Assembly: GCA_930367215.1 (NCBI GenBank)
Contig: OV884056.1
Coordinates: forward strand, 284,562,067-284,626,066
DNA: 64,000 nucleotides
Reading direction: 5' to 3'
DNA from: Pollenia angustigena
Taxonomy: Eukaryota > Arthropoda > Insecta > Diptera > Polleniidae
The position numbers and the translations under genes were made by a program. This document shows, one piece after another, positions 22,265-36,600 of the stretch (the stretch's first letter is position 1; the number at the start of each line of letters is the position of its first letter). The notes beneath the pieces were generated by a model. That model worked only from the letters and a program-made list of their open reading frames with translations. It ran no database searches and was not told where the DNA came from.

Positions 22265-23090
22265 AAGGTTTTAAAGCACCCCCCGAAATATCTCTGCATC
22301 TTTCTAGCCATCTCAAAATTAACACATTTTCACTTTTTGTAGGAAAATTATAAAAAGTAGTCACATCTACCCACTGTAAAAATCTCAGTTCAATTTCTCT
22401 AGTAGTTTGCTAAAAAAAATGCTTTGTGATATGAGGTATAAGTTTGCAAATTAATCTTTAACGATTTTGAAATCGATTTTGAGGTTCGATTAATCGATTC
22501 CAAAAACCGAAAGAAAAAAAGTCGATCGAAAAATCGATTTTGGAATCCTTTTACCATTCCCTATTTCCAACTGTTCTGTTTTATACAGAACAGATGGTCA
22601 CCGTGTGCAATTAATTTATATCTTAAAGATCATTTATAACTGAATTAACAATTAGTTGAATTCAATAAATTTTGCTTTATTCAACGCTACATATTTAACA
22701 AACCAGTTGAGCAAAATGTACTGAATTAATTCAATTTCAATAAATTTAAATCTGTTACTGCGTTTTGAAAAACAAAATCAGTAATTGAAAATTAAATTAA
22801 AGACATTTTTTTTTTATTTAATTTGTAGTAGTTTTGAATTAATAATTAAATTATTTAAAAGTTTAAATTATATTCAACATTTTTCATTTTTCGAATTTAT
22901 TTCGGAAGGAAATAATTCCCAGTTTCTATTTTTTAAAAAGTTTAAGTAAAACAATGAACACCTTTTAACAAATAGATTTCAAAGGCAGCTATTGGAATTC
23001 TAAATAGTAACGGTTTTATTGATTAAAACAAATTAAACTTCTTAATTAAGTTATGGATGATTTTAGCTTAAATTGTGTATTTGGAAGGTT
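22265..23090. other. Gene-free AT-rich stretch
   Basis: Contains a short run of ATCGATTTTGA/TCGATTAATCGATT motifs (22460-22540), otherwise nothing recognised. Confidence 0.35.
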
Positions 23091-23091
23091 T

Positions 23092-23219
23092 ATCCTGTTC
23101 ATCGATTTTGAACGAAAACTTTGTTCGCTTAACTTAATCAAAAAATATTTTATAAGTTGTTTTTGTTTTAAATTTAAGTTTAGCGAACGAAGTCTTCGGT
23201 CGAAAATAGAAGAACAGCC
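23092..23219. mobile_element. CAGCCTGTT family hairpin, diverged copy 2
   Basis: Left ATCCTGTTCATCGATTTTGA and right TCGAAAATAGAAGAACAGCC are inverted copies, with paired CTTTGTTCGCTTAA and TTAGCGAACGAAG inside. The 121-codon open frame that crosses it is a by-product. Confidence 0.6.
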
Positions 23220-23272
23220 AGTTAAACTTTTGAAATTTTTTCTTATTACTTTTTTTTCCAACATTTATCTAA

Positions 23273-23415
23273 GTCTGGGATCACACTATGAAAGTTTTCT
23301 TTCAGAAAGTCTGAGTTTATTGGTGAGAGGGGAAGAGAACATGCTTTTCTTTTCTCCTCTCTCACCCATAAGCTCAGACTTTCTGAAGGAAAACTTTCAT
23401 AGTGTGAACCCAGAC
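23273..23415. mobile_element. Tourist-like MITE, ACTATGAAAGTTTTC family, copy 2
   Basis: Ends GTCTGGGATCACACTATGAA and the inverted GTCTGGGTTCACACTATGAA, with TAA on both flanks (23270-23272, 23416-23418). 143 bp; same family as 10896-11032. Confidence 0.88.
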
Positions 23416-23756
23416 TAATCAATTTTTGTTAAGATATTTTCTTGTCATTTTTTTCTTTAATTCCTAAGAGTTACTCCGTAAACTTTGTGTATTTAAATAA
23501 TAAAAAAAATCGGATAAAGTAAAATAAAAATCTGAAAAAAATAAAAAAATTAACCTCTTGCTTAATAATTTTAAATATAAGTTGTATATATTGCTATAAA
23601 ATTATAATTAAAGATTTTGCTTTAGTAGTTGTTGTAGTGCAGTGTTTATTGTGTGTGTTTTTAGGCCTTAACAAGCCGTAGGTGGGGTTAACCTAAAAAA
23701 TTATAAAATTTTCATTTAAAAATACAGAATTAAATCAAAAGCAAAAGAAAAAAAAC

Positions 23757-23872
23757 CCCCGTATTCATAAACGAATATTAAATTAAACAAACGTTTATTA
23801 AGAACAAATTTCATAGTAAATTTGTTTTTTAAACCTTTATTAAATTTTAAATTTTTTTATGAATACAGGCAA
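23757..23872. mobile_element. Hairpin MITE, CCCCCRTATTCATA family, copy 1
   Basis: CCCGTATTCATAAACGAATA on the left pairs with TTTATGAATACAGG on the right, and AAACGTTTATTAAGAACAAA pairs internally with TTTGTTTTTTAAACC. The same family is at 44986-45368 with a TAA duplication. Confidence 0.65.
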
Positions 23873-24621
23873 AAATTAGTAATCCAATATTTGAGAAACC
23901 GAAGAACTTAAAATACCAACTACTCCTTCATTTAGGAGATAAATATTTTTTAGGTTTTGAAAACCTTAATGACAATTAAAATTATTAGAAGATCTGTGAT
24001 TTTTTAGACAATTAATTGGTTGTTTAGCAGGTAGTGCTTTGAAATACATATAAAAAATGTCAGTTACAAAGAAGTATAAAATATTTAAAACATGTTTGTG
24101 TTTTATGTCGAAAAAAATGTAAACCCATCTTTAGTAACTTTTTTAAAATGTATATCGATAAAAACACTTAGTTAGGCAGAATAAAGTTAAAGAAGCAGAA
24201 GAAAAGTGTTTCGTAAATTAACCAATAGCTTGATCTTTATTAATAGAAAGCCGTCAGAAAAAGATTTGGAATATTTTAAACTAAGTTTTCAAGGAATTTA
24301 AAAGCGAATATTTTAAGATCTTATTTAGCTTTTGCTTTTATCCATCGAAAGTCCCAAGCAAAAATCCCCTAAAACCTTAATGAAATTTAAAGCCAAGACT
24401 TTTCAACGAAGTTTGCGATAAAGACCAATAAGCATTTAAATAAATTAAAATAAAAAAAACTCAACCATTTTTACTAACACTAAAATCAACTAAATCATTT
24501 CCCTCTATTAAATACCAAAATCTTTCAGGGATAGAGTAAAAAATTTGAAAATTAATTTCGAAAACATAAATTCTAAATTAATAGTAAATTATAGAAAAAA
24601 AAACATTAATTGATATAAATC

Positions 24622-27600
24622 TTACGCATCAGTGCTAGCATTCGGCCCAGGATCTTCGAATAAAACCTCCGATCGCGTACTTATGATGTAAATCAGACAA
24701 AACGATAAAATAAACACCAATAAACCAATTGTTAACGTTAGAATTTCATGGATACGTGATGGACGTAAAAATAAGCGAGAACTCAAAGAATTCCAAGTAG
24801 ATTCAGACCAAGTAGAATATTCACCAGAGGTCCAATTGTAATCTGAAAAGAAAATTATTAACACTTGTATAAACGGGTACAAAAGATCTGCTGGAAATCA
24901 AGGGACGTATCAACATTTTGTTTTTTTTTTTAGCAAATCACACTTATTCTAAATAACATACCTTCTATTATAAATGCTGGACTTAAAGCTAAAGAATAAT
25001 TTTGTGTGGTAACACCACATTCCCCCTGTTTATTATAGCCGGCGAACCAATATCTCGGCAAATAAGTGCAATTGTCTTTGGAAACATTAGAAAGTTTTTG
25101 TGACATTAAATAACCCATAATACGATAAGTCCAAATGGTGGCTTCCTGGGTATCGAGATTGACACTGATGTAACTTTTTATTTAATAAAATATATAAAAA
25201 AAACTAATTAGAATTTAATTTTCCATCATCTTTCTTCTTAAAAAAAAAAAAAATAATAATAATAAAAGTAATAATACTTACCGATTTGGTGCTATCAAAG
25301 GCAACTTTTTAAAACTATTCGGTTTCGAGGCCGCAAAAAATAATGGACAATTTTGTGATTTTATAAAACAATACAAAACTTCATCTATCAACACAGGACT
25401 GGGAAATTGATCATCCACATACTCTTTCCCCGTTAAGGTCTCATACAAGGCCATCGCAATAATCGCCGATACATTGCGTATTTGCATTTGTATATCATCT
25501 GTTTTAAAATACTTCAAAGCATCTTCTCTGCCCATTAACTTTGTAAAGTCTAACGAAGTATTTGTGTAATTATATTTCAAATTAACTCCATCATCGTATA
25601 CCGAATGATAAAAACGATTGGTGGGTGATGAATTTAATATGGCCGCTGGAAACGAAAGATTTTTTCTTAAAAATGATTGAGCTGATGTGGGTGGCATTTG
25701 ATAGCCAATAGAATTTTCAAAATTAATATTAAAATCATATTTGGGTGTGGTAGCGTAATGTTGCAATTTGCGCAAAATAATTTTGGCATATGGAAATTCA
25801 CTGAGTGTGTGTAATTTAATGTTTGACATTTCATCAAAAGTGCCCAGGTCCAAAACGAAATCAATGTTATCGAATGTAATGGGTGTGGTTTGTGTTTTAG
25901 CCTTGGGGAAGTCTTTATTTTCCAAATCGTAGACGAATCTTTGAGAGCCGATGTAATCGTATGATTCTCCATTAAAGATAATGAAAAGTAGATTTAAGTT
26001 GGCATCTTTTAGTTGAGCTTTATCGGTTAACAGTCTTGAAAGAGTATGTGCCACACTTACGAGTATTGTGTAACCGGTTAAGGAGTCCTTGGCGCCAACA
26101 CCTGAAAAAATTGTTTAAAATGTTTTAATAAATCATGAGATCTTAAAGTAAAACTTTTTTAATTCATTAAAAAACATTTTTCCTTTTATGTCTGACTACG
26201 TTATGATTTTTTTTCGCAAGTTCAGGTTTTAATTATTACGTGGTTGAGTCATGCGTTCATAATCAATTTTTTATCCTGAAACATTTTCGCTGTGCTTCAA
26301 GTTTAAGATAATTTTTTTTTGTTTATTTTAAATGTTCTTGCTATCTAGCTTCAACGTTTTATAGAGTCCCTCAAAAATGCAAAGTCTGCAAAAAAGAAAA
26401 TAGCTAAAAAAAAGCTAGAACACTTTTGTTTTATTTTTTTTTTTTCAGCCATAAAAAGAATCATTATATAGATGATTTTTATATCATGGAATCACAGAAT
26501 ATATTCTGAATCTAATTTAAAAAATTTATTTTTCCTTTTTTGCAACTCTTTTCTTTAAATTGTCGCATAAGTGCAAAAGTTGAAAAAGGGTTTCGAAAAA
26601 AAAATTTTAAACATGTGGTGCTAAGTGGCTGTTGGTTCGCCGCTTGTCAATTGTGAATAAAAACTCCCCTTAACCCATTTTACAATTGAATATAAATGGA
26701 AAAAATGGGAGAAGGGAAAAACTCCCGGGGAGTTTTTGTTCATAAGTAGCTTTGCCCGGTGCCCTTCACTTTCCCCATTGAAATAAAATTAGTCAAATTT
26801 TTTAAAACAGATCTTGAGTATCGATAAGGAAGCAAAAAGTACCAAAGATACATTTACCTTTACCGTTCTACTGATATACAGAAACCTATATTGTGCTTAT
26901 ATTGAAGGTGTCATGACCATTTCTCCAATCCAGCCATCATTTAGACAGATATTTTGTAAAAAAAACTGTTGTTTACACGAACTTTGTAATGGAGGAGCCA
27001 CTCCCACTCCTCCAATCTAGTCCACTTTTTTGCAGATGTTGTGTATTGTTAAAAAAGTTATTTGTTTTTAATTTTAAAACTTTTCTGTAACCGTTCTCCA
27101 GATATGGAGTTATTCATACTGTCTTATTTTGGGAGGTGCCACGCACACTTGGAATTTTACAAACATTTATAGCCTTTGTTAAAACTGTTAGCCTATTTTT
27201 ACCTATTTTACACTCTTTATATTTAAATTTAAAAAAAACTCTTTTCTGTCCAAATTTCATGTCTCTAACTTCAGCCGTTTGAACTGCGCGATGATGAATC
27301 AGTCACTTTACTTAGTCATAAATTTGATTCAACAGTTGCGTCCTATGGGAATACTGCTCCCCTGCTCCTATCGATAAAATAAGTAGTCTTTTTTTATTTT
27401 TGGGGCTCACAGGATGATTTTGTAAAAATGTATTGCTCCCCCTGCAACTACCCCCTTTATTTTTATTTTGAAAGGTGTAGTTTACTAAAGAGTGAGCCCT
27501 TCAAAGCTTTTGTCTTCAGACATGCGGTATTTAATGTTTTCCTTCTATGGGAGGTACACCTCCTCCTCAGTCTACCCCATCCATTTTTATTTTGAAATTT

Positions 27601-30600
27601 ATTGTTAATTGCAATAGTATTTCACCATAAGATTGACTCCTATCAAGTTTGAATATCCTCGCTACAACAGTTCTTAAGATACACAATATTTAACATAAGC
27701 GTCTTATGGGGGTACCACTTCCCCTGCTACTATCTTTCAATTTCGGGACTCAGAAGATTCTACAGCCAAAAGTTCAAGAAAATTATCGAAAAAATAAGTA
27801 GCCTATTTAACTTTCGGGGCTCACGTGATGTTACTGTAAAAATTTTAGGAAAATCGGTTTAGAAGTTTAGGGGTCTATAAGCCAACAAACAAACAGACAA
27901 ACATTTTTTATATTTTTACTAGCTTAACCCGGTGCGCTTCGCTACACTGCTTTAACCACTTCTTCAGTTGAGAGATATTTAATACATGCATCCTATGGGA
28001 GGTATTTTCCCCCTGCGTCTACCCGCTTTATTTTTATTTTCAAAAGTGTAGTATACCATATGAGTGACTTCTGTAAAGTTTGAACATTCTCACTATAACA
28101 GTTCTTAAGATATGCGATATTAAACGTTGGGGTCCTATGGGGGGTACCACTCCCCCGCTGCTATTTTATTTAAATTTTGGGGCTCAGAAGATCCTTCTAC
28201 AAAAAGTTCAACAAAATGCGTGCAGCGGCTCTTATTAATATTTCTATCTATGAGGGGTACTGCTCCTCCTCTATCTACCCCGCCCATTTTTAATTGAAAT
28301 TTAAAGTTTGCCATATTAGAAAATTTAACCACGTTTGAAGACTCTCCCTTTAATAGTTCTTCATTTGAGCTATATTTAATATATGCATCCTATGGGAGGT
28401 ATTTCTCCCCCTGCGCCTATCCGCTTTATTTTTATTTTCAAAAGTGTAGTATATCATAAGAGTGACTTCTGCAAAGTTTAAACATTCTCACTATAACAGT
28501 TCTTAAGATATGCAATATTAAACATTGGGGTCCTATGGGGGGTACCACACCCTCACTGCTATTTTATTTAAATTTTGGGGCTCAGAAGATCCTACTACCA
28601 AAAGTTCAACAAAATGCGTCTCTTAAGATCTTAAGATATGCGATATTTAATATTGGCATCCAATGGGGGCTGCCAAATCCCCTGCCCCTATCGTAGGTCT
28701 CACGTGATGTTACTTTAAAAATTTCAGGAAAATCGGCTCAGTAGTTTAGGAGTCTATAAGCCAACAAACAAACAAACATACAAACATTTTTATATATATA
28801 GATATAGACAAGTGTTTGCCTAATAGTCGAAATTCGGCCATAATTTTTTTTAATATGAAGAAAATATAGTATATCTAACTGGTTTGCCTGTGTCGATTTA
28901 TATGCGATTAAATACCTTTCAAATGGTGTATATTTTCTTCAAATTGGTTGACATACATACAAATAAGATTTTTATGGTTAACTATATAAATTGATTTTGT
29001 TAATTGATTTCGAATTATAATTGCAATTACTCATTTTGATTCATTTAATAAAAAATTTTAATAGAATCTTACAAATAAATCAATTACTAAATTCCCTGCA
29101 GGAAATGTCATTAGTGAGTCTGTACTGATTCACTATTGACATAGTCACCAGTACTAGTGACTTATTATACCCCAGGCAATGTTATTTACAATAGACATTT
29201 AACATGTACGTGTCATTGGAAATCTACTACTGACGTTGGTACTACTGACTAGGTAGTTCCTTTGGGAACATATGTAGACATTGGAACCAGAGAATCGCTA
29301 GTACATTTTTTGTAAGAATACGAAATCAAAAAAATCATTTTTTAATATTATTTCTTCAACTTTTAAAGGAATTGTACTTCTCAGTTGTTATTGATAAAAT
29401 CTTTTTCGTATTAAAATCCAAATATAGTGGCAAATGTAATGTAGTGTAGACACTTCGTTGACAATGTCACCAATATAGTCGACAAAACTGGTGACTTGGA
29501 GACACATGCACCCAGGTTTCCTTCAGGGTTACTCTATTCAATGATAATATTAATTATTTTTTTATTTTGTTTAAATCAACTGAGGTTATTGAATAAAATA
29601 AAGATGTTATGGTAATTATTTTTTAATTGAATCAATTAACACATTTTTTTAAATTGTACGTTGTTTTTTTTAAATCATATTTTTAATCATTAATTAAGAA
29701 AAAATTGCAATTTTCAAATTTTAGTAATCAATAATTAATAATTAAAAAATTTATTATAAAACTATCAAAGTTTCTTCGGGTATACAAAATTTGTTATTAA
29801 TAAGATTTCTCTATGACGTGCTCAATTCACATCCCTGATAAATACACTGAAATTTATTGTTGAGGGAAAGCCAGTTTCCATGCGCATTTCACTGGTTGCT
29901 TAGGCCAGATCATCAGGAAACCTTTTTCTAAAGATTTTAGAAAAGCTAAAAATATTATACAAATAAAACTGTAAAGCGAATAACTCAAAATTCTACTTGT
30001 AACAAAATCAAAGCTTAAACAAAACGCCAACAATTAACAGTGTGTCTATGCTTCCTTACATACCTTTACAATTGGTTTCCGACTCGAGTTGTAGTTGTAG
30101 ATATACAACTTTTGTTTGTAAACTTATTTTAAAGACTTTTTTCATAAATATCTATAAACAGCATTTATCTATTAATTAAAAAAAAAGAACATTTAAAAAA
30201 AAAATTTTTTAAGAAACGCTTTTCTTAAAACAGAACAGAACATTCCTCTAACTCCCACTGGAGCATGGGGCGCCAAAAAGGTACAATTCCATTTTAATAC
30301 CATAAATTTTTTTATTTGGTTTTTGTTAAATAAATAAATAAATATTTTTGAGACATTTCGAGTTATAATAAATAGTCTTAAGAAAAAACCAAATATTTTT
30401 TACAATAAACCTTTCGTAATTTTGAAAGCCAAGTTTAACATCATACAGACATCAAAATAAACACATTACACGGGTAAAATCTTGCAAAAGTCTCGGGAAA
30501 TACTAACGAATTCAACCTCAAATTTAGTTAAGAAAATATTAGGTTGACTTTTTGCTTTAATATACAGAATAGATAAGTGACGTCTAGTGTTGTTGCAGTA

Positions 30601-33600
30601 AAATCATCTCACCTTTACAACCCCAATCATTCCATAATTCATGATAAAAAAAAGTTGGTTGTTTGTTTAATATTTGAACTCTTTTATTTTAAAATAAATA
30701 AAACAGTTTGGAAATGTTTAAATAACTAAATACACTCTTATAAAATACTAGGGGACTAGAATACGTTTCAAAATACATAAATTGAGCCATTATTAGATAA
30801 AGTTAAATGTATAAATCGTTTTTGAGCTTGAAGAATTTGAAGGCACTTTATATTGCACATAAGGCCACCAAGTTAATAAATATAATAATATAAGTAATAC
30901 TTAGTACTTGTTACACTTATATTAGGGGATAATCGTAATCCCCGCTTAAAGTTCTAATAATTTTGTAAAGGTTTCTTATAATTTCTATTAAATGTTCTAT
31001 GGTTTTATTTTCTAAATTGCTTTTCCGTTTCATTTTTTATTGTTTGAAATTCTTACTCTTGTTTCACTCGTTTAGCTGGGGGTTCTGAATTTGTGCCATC
31101 AGCAGCTATCAACTCCAATTGATAATCCAACTCAAAGTCATCATCTTTTTGTAAACGATCACATATCACCGCTATGGCGGTTTTCTCTTGAGCCTCTGCT
31201 ATTTTATGTTCCACTAAATAGAACATGTATTCATCATAGAGTAAACGTATTAAATGAAAACTGCCAAAACTTGAGGCTGATCTTAGAGTTAGGTCCCTTA
31301 TAACCATGGAGCTGTACAAGCTCCATTTTAACAAAAACTGACGAGCTGCTTTAGGATAACAGGATTTTCCTCTATATTCCTGAAGAGCTGAGTCCACAAC
31401 CATTTGCAGCCAAGAGGCCCATTGTTCCAAAGAACTTTGTTGTTGCAGAGCAGCCTTGAAATCATTTTCAAAACGTTTAACCATGTCTGGATCGCACTGA
31501 CATACCCAGGCGGCCTGTTCTTGTACATTATTAAAATCAACACGGTTTAGGTCGGCTAACATTTGTGTTATCTGAGTACTATTTTGGAGTACAGCTCTGG
31601 CGGCCTGAGCTAAATGATTAAGCGAGGTATAACGTCGTAGGGTTTGACAAAAGGCCGAAACTGCTGCAGACTTTATCTGCACCATTTGATCGGGTATACC
31701 CGACATGGCCTCACACAACCATGCTTCCATATTTTTCGCAAAACTTCGAATAGCTTGGGTTAAGGCATTAGGTATGGATCTTAAAACATCAGGAATTATA
31801 ACATCCACCATATTTTGAAAGAACTGACAATCAATATTGTGCACAAATGTTTGTATAGGCGAGGAAAGACAAAGTAATTGTAATTTTGATCTGGATAAAT
31901 TTTGCAAAGAATCATGATGTGTGGTAGACCAAAATTCACGCCATAAATATTCAATTGTATTAAATTCCAAATTAACAATGGCATCTAAAAATTTTTCACA
32001 ATGTTCTTGATATTTTAAGCGAAACAGCTCCAAATCTTGGGCGGTTATAGCCGATGGATAGCTGTGATCTAATTCTAGCATGGGAAATGGAGGTAGAGCG
32101 CCAGTACCATCTCCCAAGAATTGAGCGCAAGCGGCATATGATTCTGGTTTAAAAATTAACTTTTTCGAAGGTTTATTGCTGTGATGGTGGCCGGAAGTAC
32201 AGCGAGATGTTGAGGCTTGATTATTGTGGCTGGAATTTTGGTTTGCTGCAGAAGAGGAAGCTGGTTGGGAGGAAGAATTTTTTGTGGGTGAAGTAGAATT
32301 TTCTTCATGACTTTGTTGCTGTTTAAGTAAAGAGTCTGGTTTAATGCGTATGCCGTAGTAGTGGTATTTAGAATTGCCTCGAGTACCCAAGCGCCGTGTA
32401 CGCAAGCCCGAGAACACCGATCTGATTAGTTTGCCAAAACTAGCTGCATTTACCGGTTCTATTTTGCTCTCATTACAGTGCTGCATATAATGGTTGTAGA
32501 GTGTCGATCTAGGCAAACTTACTCCCTCTGCGGTCTCATAATTTTGGGACAACCATTTTATGGTGGCTGCAGCTATTTTATTTGAGCCAGCCATATGGTT
32601 GAAATCTGTTTCCATTGAATTGTCGTCCATTTCATGTTCAGTGGCCGAATTCATACATTGTATTCCCACCATAGTGTTGCTAGAGGAGTTGGGAGTTTGA
32701 GGGGAACTTTGCAAATCCTCAGAGGAGGTATTAATTAACATGCCATCTTCCACAGGCACCAAATAAGGCATCAATGTGGTGCTATTATGGGAAGTATTGC
32801 CTGTCAATTGGATGCCATCGGTGTTAAAGTTTTCCGTTGTTGTGGTATAGAAAGTGGATTGGTTGGTTTGATATTCTTGTACTGGACAGAAGGGATAAGT
32901 TATCTGAGTTTGTGTGGCATTGGTGGCCTGATATAATTGCTCAGCATCTACATATTGCACTTGATAATTTTGTCCGGCGTCTTGGGTTGATACTGTCACT
33001 GTAATATATTGTGGACAACCTTCATCCTGTTCACTGTGATGCACCAAATCTACTACACCCTCCTTAATGGCAGCCAAAGTATCCATGGCGGCTTGGGCTT
33101 CGTTACTAGAAGTATCATTGTTGTCCATGGGAACTACAACGTTTATAACAGCTACGTCCTCCTGTTGTTCCTGTTGCTGTTGCTGCAGTTGTTGAGGATG
33201 ATGTTGATGCATGTGAACTATTGGTTGCTGCTGATGATGATGCGTTGTCATAACATCTTGCAAAGATTCGGCCGTAATGTATTGATACTCTTCTTGTTGT
33301 GCACTGTGAAAAGAAGACGATGGGTCCCTAGTTACCACGAGTGCCGCTGAATCGGTTGTAGTATTAACGATACATGGCAAAACCGTTGACTCGGTTGTTA
33401 TAGTATCCGTAGCTGGGGACACAACACTTAAAGTAGGAGAATTTATTATTCCGGCTGCCGTGGTCGATGTTAAAACAAAATTTCTAGGTGCTGCCAATCT
33501 GGTAGCCATATTGGAGTACTAGACGCACCACTTTGAATCCTTAGAGAACTAACTAAAGAATATTCCTTCGTAGAGTTGGTATCGATTATAATGACGTTAT

Positions 33601-36600
33601 TCTTACGTGGTTTAACGTTCGTTAACAAATAATTTTAAGGATTTTTCCAAAGGATGTCTATAGTATATATTTTCAGTGTTGTTTTATTGGCGTTGACTAG
33701 GTAACCAACAACAAAAACAACAACAACTGCAACAACAAATACATTTTTACGAATAACAATTGCCTATAATACATACTCCTAATTTCGGTGGTTGTTTATT
33801 ACGCTTCGCTGACTATACATTTCTAACCGTCGTTTTATTTTAAACGTTGACGATAAAAATGCACTTGTCTAGAAACGTGGCTTAAACAAGGAGCATGTGT
33901 TTGTGTGTGAGTTTTTCTCAAAATGTATAATGGGTAGTGGTAGAAAGGAGTAGGTGTATGGTTCACCTGTTAGTAATTGACTACCAGTCTAAATGAGTGT
34001 ATGTGTATGTGTGTGTGCGTGTATTTTTTTTTTTTTGTTTTTTTTGTTATTTTATTATTCAAAATATAATTTTCTGTTTATTTATGTTTTATTTTCTCCA
34101 AACAGTTGTTTATTTTGTAGGTACAATAGTTTTATTCATTAAGCAGCGAGTTCATTTATCATTTCATTTGATTATCCTTTAAATATTGCGTGTTTCAGTT
34201 GGCGATTTTTCCAATTTTTGTTGTTTATTGGTGGTTGTTTTGTTAACGGTTTTTATTTGAAATAAATACATTTTCACCTTTTTTTTTATTGTATTTCTCT
34301 AAGAAAATTGACTAAAAGCATGGTATGGGTCATTAAAACTTTTTTGAGAAACTATTGCTATTTCCGGCAAAAAACACCTTGTGCCTTGTGATATAGCAGT
34401 GGCTTGGTGCTAAAAGAGCCAATGTCAAAATATTCACTTTTGAGAAAATTACAATCCCAATAAAAAATTGAGCTTCAAACGAAGCAGGTTTTTAAGGGAG
34501 AAATGTAGGAGTTTCGCTTACCATCTCACTCGGTGTGTTCCCACATTGAAGCAATACATTTTTGACACCAAAAGCGCTTTATTCAACGCATTTAAAAACT
34601 GTTAAACGTTGCGTTCTTCTTTACAAACTGAATGTTTTTTCACAGTTATTTTTAGTATTCTCCCTTACAAACCTACTTCGCAGTAAGGGAATGCCGTAGC
34701 ACATGAAATGTTATTTTTATAAATGAACCATTAGTGCTTCGTAAAATGATGCAATTTTTTATTGGGAGGTTTTACAAAAAATTATTTTTATAACAGCTGA
34801 GAATAATTCCAAATGTCACTTATCAACCTTCGCTTTAACATGTAATATTTGTGAATAGACTACCATATTACACTATTTAAATATTTTTTTTTGTAAAAAC
34901 TTGTAACTTTCTCAAAAGTGAAATTTTGACATTGGCTCTTTTAGCACCAATTCGGCCTTCCGCGTATTTAGATTCGAAAAGCAACATTTTTTGAAAGCAA
35001 TTTCCGATTCGAAAGTTAAATCGTACTGTGTAACTCGTTCGAAACGATGACAGAGTTGTATTTATAAACAAATGGGAAATTTGATTAAAAGTTGGTAGCA
35101 CTGCTATTAAAATACCAAAATGGACGAAAATATCCCACAACAAAACAAATAATAATAAACAAATCAATAATAAATACTATTCCAAGGCCCATTGAAAAGG
35201 TCTGCGCAAGAAACCTGATGATAATTGTTTTCGTTCTTTTGAGCTTTCAAAGTTGTTTACATACACGTTTTTTCCTTTTGCTTTGTATATGTGGTAGTAA
35301 GTTTTTGACAGCTTAAAAGAAAAAGTTTTTGGTTTTTGTACAAGTAAGCAGACCTGATAGATGGGCCTTGTACTATTCAATGTGGGAAAAATAATATAAT
35401 TGTGTTTTTTAATAAAAATGTATTGTATTTCCCTGTGGTTTGAAGAGTCAACAGAAAAAACCAACAATTACTTTATACTGTTTTTAGTTTGTAAATGTAA
35501 TTTTTTTTTCAAATTTTTTTAAAATTTCAAGACCACAAATATTAAAACATTTTCAAAAATAACGTTAGTAAACATTTATTTAATGTCAATTATTAGGTTT
35601 AATTTGTTTGTTTTACACTATTATTTATCTTGTACTTTGTCATTTGCACTTTGTCACTAACAAAAAAGCTTTCGAACAATTTTCTAACGCTTTTTACATA
35701 ACTGATGCTCGTTTTCGTAATACGTTGGAGTTGGAGTTTCGAAAGGGATTTTTATTGTTCGTAATAAAGAGTTGACATTACAAAAGGGACTTTTTGTTTT
35801 CGAAAAGGTTTTAATAACTTCCGTTCATTCGAAACAAATAGAACGAAAATCGTAATACACAGTACACATTGTTCGAACCCGTAAATTATTTCTTTCGAAT
35901 CGAAATACCCGGTAACCCCCCAGATTCAGAAATAAGGGAAAAACTAACATTTGCCCTATTATTTTATTTTGTTGACTTGACCGACAAAACAAGAACAATA
36001 ACAAACATAATTTTTATGAGCATAATTTTTAAACCCTACGATTACCGTCTTGGTCTGACTAGACCAAATTTGTGTTTTTCTTGCAATATTTTTCGAATAT
36101 AACAAAAGCAGGGGCATGAATTCTCTAAATGATATATGCTGAATCGATTGAATCTAAGTTGGATTCGATTGGAGCAAACAAGTGGGGTGAAATTCCATTT
36201 TTATGTAAAAGTATATGAAATTACTTTCTTGGCCAGACCAAATTTTTTTTGCTTGCAATATCTTTCAAATAGGACAAAATATCAAAAAAATAAAAAAAAA
36301 ACAAACGTGAATTCTATATATGATATGTTCTGAATTGAATGAATCAAGTTTGAATTAAATCAGAAAACTACGGCCCGTTATGAGCTTCGTTTAATTTAAC
36401 AACAAAAACCAAGCGCAAAACTCGTTTCAGCTGTGGTAGATGCGAAAAAGCAATGAGCAAAATTAAGGACTACATTTTCGTTGTCTTGCATGTTAAATAA
36501 AATAATGAAATAATAATGCCCCTATTGCGGTTCTCGACTTTTGTAACAGTTTGGTTGTCTTTGGTAAATTTCCATTGCCATTCTCAACTCAACAGGCAGT

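Noticed and set aside
23053..23418. 121-aa plus-strand frame
   Set aside because: It runs through two palindromic MITEs and reads the same arms on both strands; no protein motif.
25667..25972. 101-aa frame overlapping nicastrin exon 4
   Set aside because: Same strand, shifted frame; the nicastrin frame shows clear family motifs over the same bases.
33009..33350. Plus-strand 113-aa frame opposite RFX
   Set aside because: It is the complement of the RFX Gln/His-rich coding sequence and is made of Leu/Val runs; no independent motif.
34877..35467. Two 96-aa minus-strand frames
   Set aside because: They cross element boundaries at 34950 and 35183, lack motifs and have random composition.
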